Notes: generated from the letters alone by a model not told the origin. Shown: positions 45,058 through 53,742, numbered from the stretch's first letter. The stretch is 64,000 bases of DNA from Novilysobacter selenitireducens (GCF_020026895.1 NZ_JAINZW010000001.1:744001-808000), one strand, 5' to 3'. Made by a program: numbers and translations.

Positions 45058-46002
45058 TCATGCGTTGGCGTTGGCGACGCCGGGCGGCGCGAAGTCCAGG
45101 CCCGCGGCCATGTACAGACGGCGGCGCGTCATCGGGCCGAAGCGGAGGTGGTCGCACAGGGCGCCCAGCGCGGCGGCATCGGCGTTGCCGCGGGCAAAGC
45201 GTGCATCCCCCTGCGGCAACGGCGCATCCAGCGCGATCGTCGCCAGTTGCCGGCACAGCAGCGCCTGCTCGCGATGCAGGCGCAGGCGCTCGGCGCAGGC
45301 CCTCGCGCCACGAAGGCGCAGGTAAGGAACTTCGTCGATGCGCTCGAGCAGGGCATCCAGTGTCTGGAAATGGGCCAGCAGCGCGGCGGCGGTCTTGGCG
45401 CCCACGCCCGGCACGCCCGGAATGTTGTCGATCGCATCGCCGGTGAGGGCGAGGTAGTCGGCGATCTGGTGCGCGTGCACACCGTGGCGCGCGTGCACGC
45501 CGTCCGCACCCCAGCGCTGGTTGCGTGCGAAATCCCATTGCTCGTCGCCGTCGGCCAGCAACTGCGACAGGTCCTTGTCGGCCGAGACGATTACCGCGCG
45601 CATCCCGTGGCGCCGCGCGGCGTGCGTCGCGGTGCCGATCAGGTCGTCGGCCTCGTACTCGGGATGCGCCAGCACCGCCAGGCCCAGCGAGGCCACCAGC
45701 GCCTTGCAGTGCGCGAACTGGCGCCTCAAAGCCTCGGGTGCGGGCTCGCGGTTGGCCTTGTAGGCGGGGTAGATGGCATTGCGGAAGCACGAATCCAGCG
45801 CTTCATCGAACGCCACCGCGACATGCTGGGGGCGGGCACGGTCCAGCAGCTCCATCAGGAAGCGCGCGAATCCCTGCACCGCGTTGCTCGGCCAGCCGTC
45901 GGCATCGGTGAACTCGTCGGGCATCGAGTGCCACGCGCGGAATACATAAAGACTGGCATCGACCAGGTAGAGCGTGGGTGCGCCGCTCACGCGCCCGTCC
46001 AC
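45058..46002 (-). CDS. 5'-3' exonuclease (ExoIX/Pol I N-domain type)
   Basis: A 314-residue flap-endonuclease/5' exonuclease family protein, lacking polymerase domains. Metal-binding acidic residues occur in LVDASLYVFRAWHS, AVAFDEALDSCFR, HPEYEADDLIGT and VSADKDLSQLL; the helix-hairpin motif is IPGVPGVGAKTAAALL preceded by LTGDAIDNI. It is longer than E. coli Xni (251). DNA replication or repair role is by family. It overlaps the nitroreductase gene by 16 bases. Confidence 0.9.
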   Translation of the reverse strand: MDGRVSGAPTLYLVDASLYVFRAWHSMPDEFTDADGWPSNAVQGFARFLMELLDRARPQHVAVAFDEALDSCFRNAIYPAYKANREPAPEALRRQFAHCKALVASLGLAVLAHPEYEADDLIGTATHAARRHGMRAVIVSADKDLSQLLADGDEQWDFARNQRWGADGVHARHGVHAHQIADYLALTGDAIDNIPGVPGVGAKTAAALLAHFQTLDALLERIDEVPYLRLRGARACAERLRLHREQALLCRQLATIALDAPLPQGDARFARGNADAAALGALCDHLRFGPMTRRRLYMAAGLDFAPPGVANANA

Positions 46003-46601
46003 GGCTGCAGCAGACCGCTCGCGTCAGGACGGTCGCGCTCGGGGGCTTCCAGTTTGGGGGTGCCTATGTGGATGAAGCCGGCGACATGTTCGTTCGCCTC
46101 CAGTCCGAGCCAGCCCAGCACCTCGCGGTCGTAGGCCGGCCAGCCGGTCAGCCAGCTCGCGCCGAAACCGCAGCCCTGTGCGGCCTGCAGAAGCGCGAAG
46201 CACACACAGCCGGCGGTCAGCAGTCGCTCGGACGCGGGGATCTTCTCGTCCGGGCCCAGCCTGGCCACGACGACGATCACCAGGGGCGCATGTGTGAAGC
46301 GGTGGCGGTCCTTCTCGATCGCCGAGGCGGCGGCGTTTGGGTCCCGCGCCAAGGCCAGGGCGGCCAGTCGCTCGCCCAGGTCGGTGCGGGCATCGCCCTC
46401 GATCGACAGGAAGCGGAACGGCACCCGCTTGCCGTGGTCGGGTACGCGCACGGCGGACTGAAGCATCCGCAGCAGGGTTTCGGGGTCGGGGCCGGGGTCA
46501 ACCAGCTGCTTGGCAGGGACCGACCGGCGGGCATCCAGGGCGTGGAGCAGGAGGCTGTCGGGGCGGCCGGGGAGAGTTGCGTCGTGGAGTTTTGGCGACA
46601 T
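45987..46601 (-). CDS. Nitroreductase family protein (YdjA-like)
   Basis: A 204-residue flavin reductase of the nitroreductase family, close to YdjA. The N-terminal ALDARRSVPAKQL matches the FMN-binding start, DHGKRVPFRFL and ALLQAAQGCGFGASWLTGWPAYD are typical of the subgroup, and the C-terminus has GFIHIGTP. The physiological substrate is unknown. It starts a minus-strand operon with the exonuclease gene and is divergent from the DUF1631 gene. Confidence 0.88.
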   Translation of the reverse strand: MSPKLHDATLPGRPDSLLLHALDARRSVPAKQLVDPGPDPETLLRMLQSAVRVPDHGKRVPFRFLSIEGDARTDLGERLAALALARDPNAAASAIEKDRHRFTHAPLVIVVVARLGPDEKIPASERLLTAGCVCFALLQAAQGCGFGASWLTGWPAYDREVLGWLGLEANEHVAGFIHIGTPKLEAPERDRPDASGLLQPWTGA

Positions 46602-46724
46602 CAGTCACATAATCGAAAACTTGCCTGCTGGCTGACCTATCTTGCCACTATGCTCCCGCGTGTGTCGTAGGCGACGCCCAGCGTCACCTGTCCGCGTCAC
46701 ACCAGTCCCCGGGGGGATTCACCC

Positions 46725-49019
46725 GTGTCGAACAGCCCGCTTGGCGTGGTCAACGCAACTCCGATGGAGCCGTTGCGCGTACTCGAGGAAATCAAGCGCC
46801 TCGCGGTCGAGCAGCTCGGCAGCCTGCCGGGGATGCTGTTCCGTGGCGTCGAGCAGACGCTCGACAATGCCGTGGCCAATGGCATGGCGGGGCCGGGGCA
46901 TTTCGAGGACCTGGGCTCCCTGCGGATGCTGCGCCAGCAGAACGCCACGCTGTCGATGCGGTTCCGGCAGCAGCTTGCCCAGGGCTTCGACGATTTCCGT
47001 GGCCTGCGCGTGCGCCACCGCGGCGACCTGCCGCTGGGCCTGATCGAAGACGACCAGCTCGAGTTCCAGCTGCAGGGACAGCGCCTGGCCGAGGCCGTGC
47101 TGGCCCGTTACCAGCGTCCGCTGGAGATGCTGCGCGGCCGGCTCACCACGCTCAGCGCGGCCCTTGGGACGACGGGCGAGGTCAATCCGATCGGCCCGGA
47201 GCGCCTGGCCGCAGCCTTCGTGGAAACGTTCCGCGAGACCGAACCCACGCCGTCCGTGCGTTCGTTGATGTTCCGCCAGTACGAGCAGGACCTGGCGATG
47301 CTGCTGGGCGACTTCTACGGTCGCGTCAACACGCTGCTGGCGTCGGCCGGTTACGGGGTCGCCAGCCCCCAGGCGCAGCCGCGCGAGGCACCGCGCCCGT
47401 CGCAGCCGCAGGGGTTCGTCCACGATACCGTGGAGCCGCGCGAACGCCCGGCGACCACCGGTGCGCCGGACCCGGGCTGGTCGGGCTTCGACGCACCCAC
47501 GGGCGCGCCGCAACCCGCAGCACCCGCTCCGGCACAGCCGGCCCAGCAGGCTGAACTGCGCGAACACGTCGCCCAGGAACTGGCCGACCTGCGCAGCCTG
47601 CTGCAGACCTGGCGGGAAGGACTCCAGCAGCAGGGCATCGGTCCGGCGCGTCCGGCGGCAAAGGCCCCCGCTGCGACAGCATCGACGGCCACCCGCGAAA
47701 TGCGCATCGACGAGATGCTCAGCGTCGCCTCGATGATGCAGCACGAGCCACCGGATGCATTCGCCCGTGCGCTGGCCGGATCCGGCCGCCTCGCCGACAC
47801 CATCCGCGATCACCTCACCGACGGCGCGCGGCGGATCGGGCTCAACCCCGACCAGACCCGCTTCAGCGCGCAGGAAGAGGACGCCATCGACCTGGTGGCA
47901 CTGCTGTTCGATTCCCTGTTCCGCAGCCATTCGCTGCAGGACCGCGCCCGCCGGCTCTACGCGCGCCTCGTGCTGCCGTACGTCAAGGTGGCGCTGAGCG
48001 ATGAAAGCGTCTTCGTTGCGCAGGACCACCCCGCGCGCAAGCTGTTGGACGCCATCACCGAGGCCTGCGAGGGCAACCAGGCCACGACGCCGCAGGACCG
48101 CGAGCTGCTCGACCGCGCCGCCGCCGCCTCGCAGCGCATCGTCGCCGAGTACAACGAGGACATGGCCGTGTTCGAGCTGGCGCATGCCGAGCTCGATGCG
48201 CTGCTGAGCCAGCAACGCCGCCGCGTCGACCTGCAGGAGCAGCGTGCGGTCAAGGCCACCATGGGCCGCGAGCGCCTGGGCTCGGCGCGCGCCGCCGCCG
48301 ACAGCGCGGTTATCGACCGGCTGAAGGGTCAGCGGATGACGCGTGCCGTCGCCGACTTCCTGGCCGAGCCTTGGCGCCATCACGTCGTCCAGACCGTGCT
48401 TCGCGAAGGCGACGAGCCTGCGCGCCAGGCCGAAGCCTTCAACCTGGGCGACGCCCTTCTGGAAGCCGACCGCCTGGCCGCCGAGAACCGAGGCAAGGAG
48501 CTGGCCGACCACCTGCTGGCATTGGAGCCTGCGATCGTGCAGTGCCTGGCGAGTTCGGGACTGGACGACAGCGCCGCGCGGCATGCACTGGCCGGGCTGG
48601 TCCATGCCCTGGCGACGCCCGACCGCCCGCGCAATGTGCAAGCCCCGCCGCCCCGCGCGGGCGAGGCCGAGGACGAAGGCGCCGAGGAGCGTCGCGTGTG
48701 GCTGTCCGGCGCGACCGGAGCCGGTGAGCCCGACGGGACACTGGTCGAGCTGCTGCGCGGCCTGAAGGCGGGTGACTGGGTCCGGCTGACAGACACCCAG
48801 GGCGAAGTGGTGCCCGCGAAGGTCGCATGGATCAGCCCGCTGACTTCGCGCATGTTGCTGGTCAACCGGCGCGGCATGCGCGTGCTGGCCGCCTCGGTCG
48901 ATGAGCTGGCCGTGCTGGCCACCGCAGGGCGCCTGGTACTGGGCACCGAGAGCACCGCGTTCGACGAGGCGATGCGGCAGGTCCGCCAGCGCCTGGACAA
49001 GGCCGTCGGCCAACACTGA
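46725..49019 (+). CDS. DUF1631 family protein
   Basis: A large 764-residue protein typical of DUF1631, found mainly in beta- and gammaproteobacteria. It is mostly helical. A disordered Pro/Ala segment (about residues 210-270) separates an N-terminal part from the C-terminal part with LLFDSLFRSHSLQDRARRLYARL and VKVALSDESVFVAQDHPAR. The end (about 690-750, GDWVRLTD, AKVAWISPLTSRMLLVNRRG) resembles a PilZ-like beta-barrel but lacks an obvious c-di-GMP RxxxR motif. Function is unknown. Start is GTG at 46725 with a GGGGGGA ribosome-binding site. Confidence 0.88.
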   Translation: MSNSPLGVVNATPMEPLRVLEEIKRLAVEQLGSLPGMLFRGVEQTLDNAVANGMAGPGHFEDLGSLRMLRQQNATLSMRFRQQLAQGFDDFRGLRVRHRGDLPLGLIEDDQLEFQLQGQRLAEAVLARYQRPLEMLRGRLTTLSAALGTTGEVNPIGPERLAAAFVETFRETEPTPSVRSLMFRQYEQDLAMLLGDFYGRVNTLLASAGYGVASPQAQPREAPRPSQPQGFVHDTVEPRERPATTGAPDPGWSGFDAPTGAPQPAAPAPAQPAQQAELREHVAQELADLRSLLQTWREGLQQQGIGPARPAAKAPAATASTATREMRIDEMLSVASMMQHEPPDAFARALAGSGRLADTIRDHLTDGARRIGLNPDQTRFSAQEEDAIDLVALLFDSLFRSHSLQDRARRLYARLVLPYVKVALSDESVFVAQDHPARKLLDAITEACEGNQATTPQDRELLDRAAAASQRIVAEYNEDMAVFELAHAELDALLSQQRRRVDLQEQRAVKATMGRERLGSARAAADSAVIDRLKGQRMTRAVADFLAEPWRHHVVQTVLREGDEPARQAEAFNLGDALLEADRLAAENRGKELADHLLALEPAIVQCLASSGLDDSAARHALAGLVHALATPDRPRNVQAPPPRAGEAEDEGAEERRVWLSGATGAGEPDGTLVELLRGLKAGDWVRLTDTQGEVVPAKVAWISPLTSRMLLVNRRGMRVLAASVDELAVLATAGRLVLGTESTAFDEAMRQVRQRLDKAVGQH

Positions 49020-49158
49020 TCGGCCGCGGCCCGGTCGGGTCGCCCTTCAGGCCGCGTCTCAGGCGGTAGCGCCTCGAAGGGCCCTCGTCGCACGCGCCGC
49101 GCCCATTCGCTAGGATCTGGCGAGTCGCCCGTCCGGCGTCGGCGCACAAGGACATCGC

Positions 49159-50274
49159 ATGACCGAGGCACCTCCTGCCCTGACCGTCGGCGTGACCGCC
49201 GAAACCGCGCCCGGCGAGCGTCGCGTCGCGATCACGCCCGAGACCTGCCGCAAGCTGGTCACCGCGGGCGCCCGGGTCGCGATCGAACGAGGGGCGGGCA
49301 GCCTGGCGGGGTTTGCCGACGAGGCGTTCGTAGAGGCCGGTGCTCACCTGCACGACAGCGCCGACACGGTGCTGGACGCGGCCGACGTGCTGCTGTGCGT
49401 CAGGCCACCGGTGCCGGAACGCCTCATGCGGATGCGCGAGGGTGCCGCCCTGGTCGGATTGATCGCCCCGGATGCCGACGCCGAACGGTCGGCGGCGATC
49501 CGCGCCCGGGGCCTGCACGTGTTTCCGCTCGAGCGACTGCCGCGCACCACTCGCGCGCAATCGATGGATGTGCTCAGTTCACAGGCGGGCATGGCCGGCT
49601 ACAAGGCCACGCTGCTGGCCGCGCAGCTCGCCCCGCGCTTCTTTCCGATGCTGACCACGGCCGCAGGCACCATCCGGCCTTCGCGCGTGCTGGTCATCGG
49701 GGCCGGTGTGGCCGGCCTGCAGGCGATCGCGACGGCGCGCCGCCTGGGCGCGCAGGTCGAGGGGTTCGACGTGCGGCCGGAAACGCGCGAGCAGATCGAA
49801 TCACTGGGCGCGCGTTTCCTCGACCTGGGCGTGTCGGCGTCAGGCGAGGGCGGCTACGCGCGCGCGCTGACCGACGAGGAGCGGGCGGAACAGCAGCGCC
49901 GGTTGGCTGCGCACCTGCGACAGGTCGACGTCGTGATTTCCACCGCCGCGGTGCCGGGGCGTCCCGCGCCACGCATCCTCGGGTCGGACATGGTCGCGGG
50001 CATGAAGCCCGGCAGCGTCATCGTCGACCTCGCGGCGGAGAGCGGCGGCAACTGCGAGTTGACCTCTCCGGGCGAAACCATCGAACACGGCGGCGTGACC
50101 ATCGCCGGACCGGTGGACCTGGCCAGCCGCGGCGCCCTGCATGCGAGCGAGATGTACGCGCGCAACGTGTTGAACTTCGTGTCGCTGTTTATCCGCGACG
50201 GGCAACTGGCCTACGACTGGGACGACGAACTGCTGGCCCGGACCGTCTGGCCGGAGCGCGCGCCGACGGCCTGA
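49159..50274 (+). CDS. pntAA: NAD(P) transhydrogenase subunit alpha part 1 (PntAA)
   Basis: A 371-residue soluble NAD(H)-binding domain I of proton-translocating transhydrogenase. Seen: TPETCRKL and GAGSLAGF at the N-terminus, the RQD-loop-like region AQSMDVLSSQAGMAGYKA, the Rossmann motif VLVIGAGVAGLQAIATARRLGA, DVRPETREQIESLG, and SVIVDLAAESGGNCELT. The enzyme couples NADPH formation to proton entry. Its partners pntAB and pntB lie 1.7 kb downstream, beyond an opposite-strand cassette. Confidence 0.95.
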   Translation: MTEAPPALTVGVTAETAPGERRVAITPETCRKLVTAGARVAIERGAGSLAGFADEAFVEAGAHLHDSADTVLDAADVLLCVRPPVPERLMRMREGAALVGLIAPDADAERSAAIRARGLHVFPLERLPRTTRAQSMDVLSSQAGMAGYKATLLAAQLAPRFFPMLTTAAGTIRPSRVLVIGAGVAGLQAIATARRLGAQVEGFDVRPETREQIESLGARFLDLGVSASGEGGYARALTDEERAEQQRRLAAHLRQVDVVISTAAVPGRPAPRILGSDMVAGMKPGSVIVDLAAESGGNCELTSPGETIEHGGVTIAGPVDLASRGALHASEMYARNVLNFVSLFIRDGQLAYDWDDELLARTVWPERAPTA

Positions 50275-50277
50275 CCG

Positions 50278-50745
50278 TCAACGGTCCTGCCGGCCCTCCC
50301 GGGGCGGCGGATTGGCATCGACCCATTCACGTCGCTGCTCGGGCGTCATCGCGCGCCACTGGGCCTTGAGCGTCGCGCGCTGTTCCGGCGGAAGCGCGCG
50401 CATGCGTGCGAACAGGGCCCGCATCTGCTCGCGCTGCTCGGGGTCCATGTGGCGCCAGCGCTTCATCCCGGAGCGCGCCCTGCTGCGCTCTTCGGGCGTC
50501 ATGTCCTGCCAGCGCTGCGCGTGCGCCAGCATCCGCGCACGCGCGTCGGGCTCGTTGTTCCAGCGATCGCGCAGCGGCGTGATGAGGCGTTCGCGCTGTT
50601 CCGGCGTCAGGCGCTCCCACGTGGGCAACGAAGACGTGTCGGACGGCGTGGTCGATGCTTCGGACTGCGCGGCAGCCGGCCCGGCCAGTGCAGCCAGGCC
50701 GATCAGGAGCGGCACCAGGTGCAGCTTGAAAGAGGGGAACGGCAT
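50278..50745 (-). CDS. Exported DUF3106 protein with LTPEQR-type repeats
   Basis: A 155-residue protein with a signal peptide (residues 1-26, ending PAAAQ) and five [LM]-x-PE[QE] motifs at 46-50, 82-86, 100-104, 118-122 and 133-137, each beginning a helix rich in Arg, Gln and Trp. This is the DUF3106 pattern, related in style to the LTXXQ helices of periplasmic Spy/CpxP. It is the last gene of an ECF sigma-factor cassette and starts one base after its neighbour's stop, with GGAG upstream. A periplasmic stress or chaperone role is inference. Confidence 0.85.
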   Translation of the reverse strand: MPFPSFKLHLVPLLIGLAALAGPAAAQSEASTTPSDTSSLPTWERLTPEQRERLITPLRDRWNNEPDARARMLAHAQRWQDMTPEERSRARSGMKRWRHMDPEQREQMRALFARMRALPPEQRATLKAQWRAMTPEQRREWVDANPPPREGRQDR

Positions 50746-50746
50746 G

Positions 50747-51130
50747 TCACGGCTCCGGGGTCGGGGGCAGGTCGTCGTTCGCGGCCAGCCACAGATACAG
50801 ATCGGGGTTCTCGTCGAGCGCGCCGATCGCGGCGTCGAACTCGTCGGCATCCACCGCCGCCACCTGCTGCGTGAGTGCGGTCGCCGGCTCGTCCTCGAAG
50901 AAGCGCAGGCCCAGCGCCAACGCGGCGACGGTCGCGAACGCGCCGGCCCATCGCAGGGCCGGGTGGGGGCTACGGGCGTGCGACGCCGGGTCCAGCGCCG
51001 TGCGCCGTGCGGCCCGCAGGGCGCCTGCGGTCGACGGCGGCAGCGCCTGCAACGCCTGTGCGTACCGCTGCCGCATCGATTGGTCGAACGCCGTGTCGGT
51101 GTCGGGTGGGCTTGGGGGTCGGGTGTTCAT
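50747..51130 (-). CDS. Small membrane-anchored protein, putative anti-sigma (DUF3619-like)
   Basis: A 127-residue protein with one transmembrane helix (about residues 60-77, WAGAFATVAALALGL). The cytoplasmic N-terminus contains FDQSMRQRYAQALQALPPST and LRAARRTAL; the C-terminal part would be periplasmic and acidic (VDADEFDAAIGALDENPDLYLWLA). Its start overlaps the end of the ECF sigma gene by four bases. This position and topology suit an anti-sigma factor, and the pattern resembles DUF3619 proteins paired with DUF3106 in betaproteobacteria. No zinc motif is seen. Function is inferred from context. Confidence 0.7.
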   Translation of the reverse strand: MNTRPPSPPDTDTAFDQSMRQRYAQALQALPPSTAGALRAARRTALDPASHARSPHPALRWAGAFATVAALALGLRFFEDEPATALTQQVAAVDADEFDAAIGALDENPDLYLWLAANDDLPPTPEP

Positions 51131-51726
51131 TGCCAGGGTTCCAGGTGCCGTTGCAGCGCATCGCGTGCGCGCGAGAGGTGGGTTTTGACTGTGCCTTCGC
51201 TGCAGCCCATGACGCGCGCGGTCGTCGCGACGTCGAGTTCTTCCAGGATGCGCAGGCTGAAGGCTTCGCGCTGCCGGCGAGGCAGCAGGTCCAGCGCATC
51301 GGCCAGTTGCCGGTAAGCCTCCTTGCCCTCGTGGGTGCGCCCCGGCCCGGGCGCCGGGTCGTTCGCCCAGTCCATGGTGCCGCCACGGTCGTCGTCCGGC
51401 GGCGGGGCGAACCAGCGCAGGCGCATCGAACGCCGGCGCTGGATGTCGACGATGCGGCTGCGCAGGATGCTCCAGAACAGCGGCGTCCATTCCGCGGCGG
51501 GGCGGTCGGCGTAGGCCAGCATCTTCATCATCGCGTCCTGCACCGCGTCCAACGCGTCGTCGCGCTGGCGCAGGCCGATCTCGGCGAAACGGAATGCGCG
51601 CACCTCGACCCCCGCCAGGAACGCGTCCAGCGACAGCGCAGGCGCGGGCCCGGCCGTCTCGGCCTCCACGGACGCAGCCGCGGGCATGGGGTGGGAATCG
51701 TCATCGACTGACACGCGCTGCAGCAT
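51127..51726 (-). CDS. ECF-type RNA polymerase sigma factor
   Basis: A 199-residue sigma-70-family protein with region 2 (DDALDAVQDAMMKMLAY, then PLFWSILRSRIVDIQRRR) and region 4 (LLPRRQREAFSLRILEEL, VMGCSEGTVKTHLSRARDALQRHL). The linker holds a Pro/Asp-rich stretch. It heads a three-gene minus-strand cassette with a membrane protein and a DUF3106 protein, inserted between pntAA and pntAB. A 14-base inverted repeat lies 35 bases upstream. The regulon is unknown. Confidence 0.9.
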   Translation of the reverse strand: MLQRVSVDDDSHPMPAAASVEAETAGPAPALSLDAFLAGVEVRAFRFAEIGLRQRDDALDAVQDAMMKMLAYADRPAAEWTPLFWSILRSRIVDIQRRRSMRLRWFAPPPDDDRGGTMDWANDPAPGPGRTHEGKEAYRQLADALDLLPRRQREAFSLRILEELDVATTARVMGCSEGTVKTHLSRARDALQRHLEPWQ

Positions 51727-51760
51727 ACCGGTCGCCTGTCAGTGCCGGCCCGGGCATGGG

Positions 51761-51774
51761 TGCACCACGGTGCA
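51761..51774. promoter_or_regulatory. Inverted repeat upstream of ECF sigma gene
   Basis: TGCACC, two bases, GGTGCA: a perfect six-base inverted repeat 35-48 bases before the sigma-factor start codon. It could be an operator for a dimeric regulator. No consensus is recognised, so the call rests on symmetry and position. Confidence 0.35.
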
Positions 51775-51904
51775 ATCAGGTGGGGATGGCCATGCCCCCG
51801 TGTTTGCAACTCGGATCGTGTCCATCCCGCACTGTCCCTGCCGAAGCGCCGCCACCCGGCTGCAAGCGTGGATAACGCACGTCGCTGCCCCCGGTTGACA
51901 CCCC

Positions 51905-51932
51905 TTGGCGGCATTCAGGCCGCGGTTATGAT
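51905..51932 (+). promoter_or_regulatory. Candidate sigma-70 promoter of pntAB-pntB
   Basis: TTGGCG (51905-51910) and TATGAT (51927-51932) are 16 bases apart, about 55 bases before the pntAB ATG. This supports transcription of pntAB-pntB separately from pntAA. A TTGACA at 51895-51900 is too far (26 bases) from the same -10. Confidence 0.6.
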
Positions 51933-51985
51933 GCCGGCATGCGTGAACCACCCTGCGCATGTCCGCGTGATGCACCGGAGGCGAG

Positions 51986-52297
51986 ATGATCGAAGGCCTG
52001 GATGCGCTGTACATCTTCATGCTGGCCGCGGTGGCCGGCCACGTGATCATCTCGCGGGTGCCGGTGATCCTGCACACGCCCCTCATGTCCGGGTCGAACT
52101 TCATCCACGGCATCGTGCTGGTCGGGGCGATGGTGGTGCTGGGGCATGCCGACACGACGGCCGAAAAGGTCGTCGGCTTCATCGCGGTGCTGCTGGGCGC
52201 GGGCAACGCCGCCGGCGGTTACGTGGTGACCGAACGGATGCTGGAGATGTTCAAGTCCAGCCGCAAACCCGCCGCCAAGCCCGGAGACAAGGCGTGA
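51986..52297 (+). CDS. pntAB: NAD(P) transhydrogenase subunit alpha part 2 (PntAB)
   Basis: A 103-residue membrane subunit with three helices (about 8-26, 42-60 and 66-84): DALYIFMLAAVAGHVIISRVP, TPLMSGSNFIHGIVLVGAM and GFIAVLLGAGNAAGGYVVTERMLEMF. Together with PntB it builds the proton channel of transhydrogenase. ATG at 51986 follows GGAGG. It overlaps the pntB start by four bases (GTGA). Confidence 0.95.
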   Translation: MIEGLDALYIFMLAAVAGHVIISRVPVILHTPLMSGSNFIHGIVLVGAMVVLGHADTTAEKVVGFIAVLLGAGNAAGGYVVTERMLEMFKSSRKPAAKPGDKA

Positions 52298-53727
52298 GCG
52301 GGGCGGTGTTGCTGGCCAGTGCCAGCTACCTCGTTGCCGCCACGCTGTTCCTGCTCGGCCTGCAGCGCATGGCCTCGCCGGCGACCGCGCGAAGCGGCAT
52401 CCAGTGGGCCGGCTGGGGCATGTTGATCGCCACGGCGGCCACGTTCCTGCTGCCGGGGCTGCACAACCTCGAGCTGATCGTGATCGCGCTGGTACTGGGC
52501 ACGGTGCTGGCCTGGGTGTCGGGCAAGCGCGTGGCCATTACGGACATGCCCCAGATGGTGGCGCTCTACAACGGCATGGGCGGCGGCTCGGCGGCGGCGA
52601 TCGGTGCGGTCGAACTGTTGCGCTGGTCCGCGGCCAGACAGAGCGACGTGGCCCTGCGCGGCCTGCAACCGGACCTCGCCGCCTTCCAGCCGTCGATCGT
52701 GACGGTGCTGCTGGCCGTGCTGGGCGGGGCGATCGGCGCGGTGGCGCTGTCGGGCTCCGTGATCGCATGGGCCAAGCTCGACGGCCGTCTCGACCGGCGG
52801 GTGGTGTTCCCGGGCCAGCAATGGTTCAACGGCGCGGTGTTCGTGGCCATGGTGGTCGCCGGTGGTATCGCCGTGCAGACGCTGGACCTCACGGCGATCA
52901 TCGTGTTCTTCGCACTGGCATTGGCGCTGGGCGTGCTGATGACGCTGCCGATCGGCGGCGCGGACATGCCGGTCGTGATCTCGCTGTACAACGCGCTGAC
53001 GGGCCTGGCGGTGGCGTTCGAGGGCTACGTGCTGGGCAACCCGGCGCTGATCATCGCCGGCACCATGGTCGGCGCCGCGGGCATGCTGCTGACGCGGTTG
53101 ATGGCCAAGGCGATGAACCGCTCGGTCAAGAGCGTGCTGTTCTCCAATTTCGGGGGCGGCGGTACGGCACAGGAGATCGCCGGCAGCCAGAAGCCGATCG
53201 AGGCCGCGGACGTGGCGGCGATGATGGCCTTCGCCGAGCGTGTCGTGATCGTGCCCGGCTACGGCATGGCCGTGGCGCAGGCGCAGCACAAGATATGGGA
53301 ACTCACCCAGCGGCTGGTCGAGCGCGGGGTGAAGGTGAAGTTCGCCATCCACCCGGTGGCCGGCCGCATGCCCGGCCACATGAACGTGCTGCTGGCCGAG
53401 GCGGGCGTGCCCTACGACCTGATCGCCGACATGGACGACATCAACCCGGAGTTCGTCACCACCGACGTGTCGCTGGTGATCGGCGCCAATGACGTGGTCA
53501 ATCCGGTGGCGAAAACCGACCCGGCCAGCCCGATCTATGGAATGCCGATCCTGGACGTGGTGAACTCGCGCAACACCATCGTCATCAAGCGCGGCAAGGG
53601 CACCGGCTTCGCCGGCATCGAGAACGCCCTGTTCTACGCCGACAACACGCGGATGCTGTATGGCGACGGCGCCGACATGGCCGCGGCGCTGGTCAGCGAA
53701 CTCAAGGCGCTCGACGGCGGGCACTGA
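52294..53727 (+). CDS. pntB: NAD(P) transhydrogenase subunit beta (PntB)
   Basis: A 477-residue subunit with an N-terminal membrane part (about eight to nine helices to residue 280) and the C-terminal NADP(H)-binding domain III, whose motifs VIVPGYGMAVAQAQH, FAIHPVAGRMPGHMNVLLAEAGVPYD, VIGANDVVNP and KRGKGTGFAGIENALFY are complete. The start is GTG at 52294, overlapping the pntAB stop and preceded by GGAG. It completes the enzyme with PntAA and PntAB. Confidence 0.95.
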   Translation: MSGAVLLASASYLVAATLFLLGLQRMASPATARSGIQWAGWGMLIATAATFLLPGLHNLELIVIALVLGTVLAWVSGKRVAITDMPQMVALYNGMGGGSAAAIGAVELLRWSAARQSDVALRGLQPDLAAFQPSIVTVLLAVLGGAIGAVALSGSVIAWAKLDGRLDRRVVFPGQQWFNGAVFVAMVVAGGIAVQTLDLTAIIVFFALALALGVLMTLPIGGADMPVVISLYNALTGLAVAFEGYVLGNPALIIAGTMVGAAGMLLTRLMAKAMNRSVKSVLFSNFGGGGTAQEIAGSQKPIEAADVAAMMAFAERVVIVPGYGMAVAQAQHKIWELTQRLVERGVKVKFAIHPVAGRMPGHMNVLLAEAGVPYDLIADMDDINPEFVTTDVSLVIGANDVVNPVAKTDPASPIYGMPILDVVNSRNTIVIKRGKGTGFAGIENALFYADNTRMLYGDGADMAAALVSELKALDGGH

Positions 53728-53742
53728 GCCCGCGACGCCAGG

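Noticed and set aside
51895-51932. TTGACA with TATGAT before pntAB as a promoter
   Set aside because: The spacing is 26 bases, too long for sigma-70; the TTGGCG at 51905 with 16 bases is preferred.
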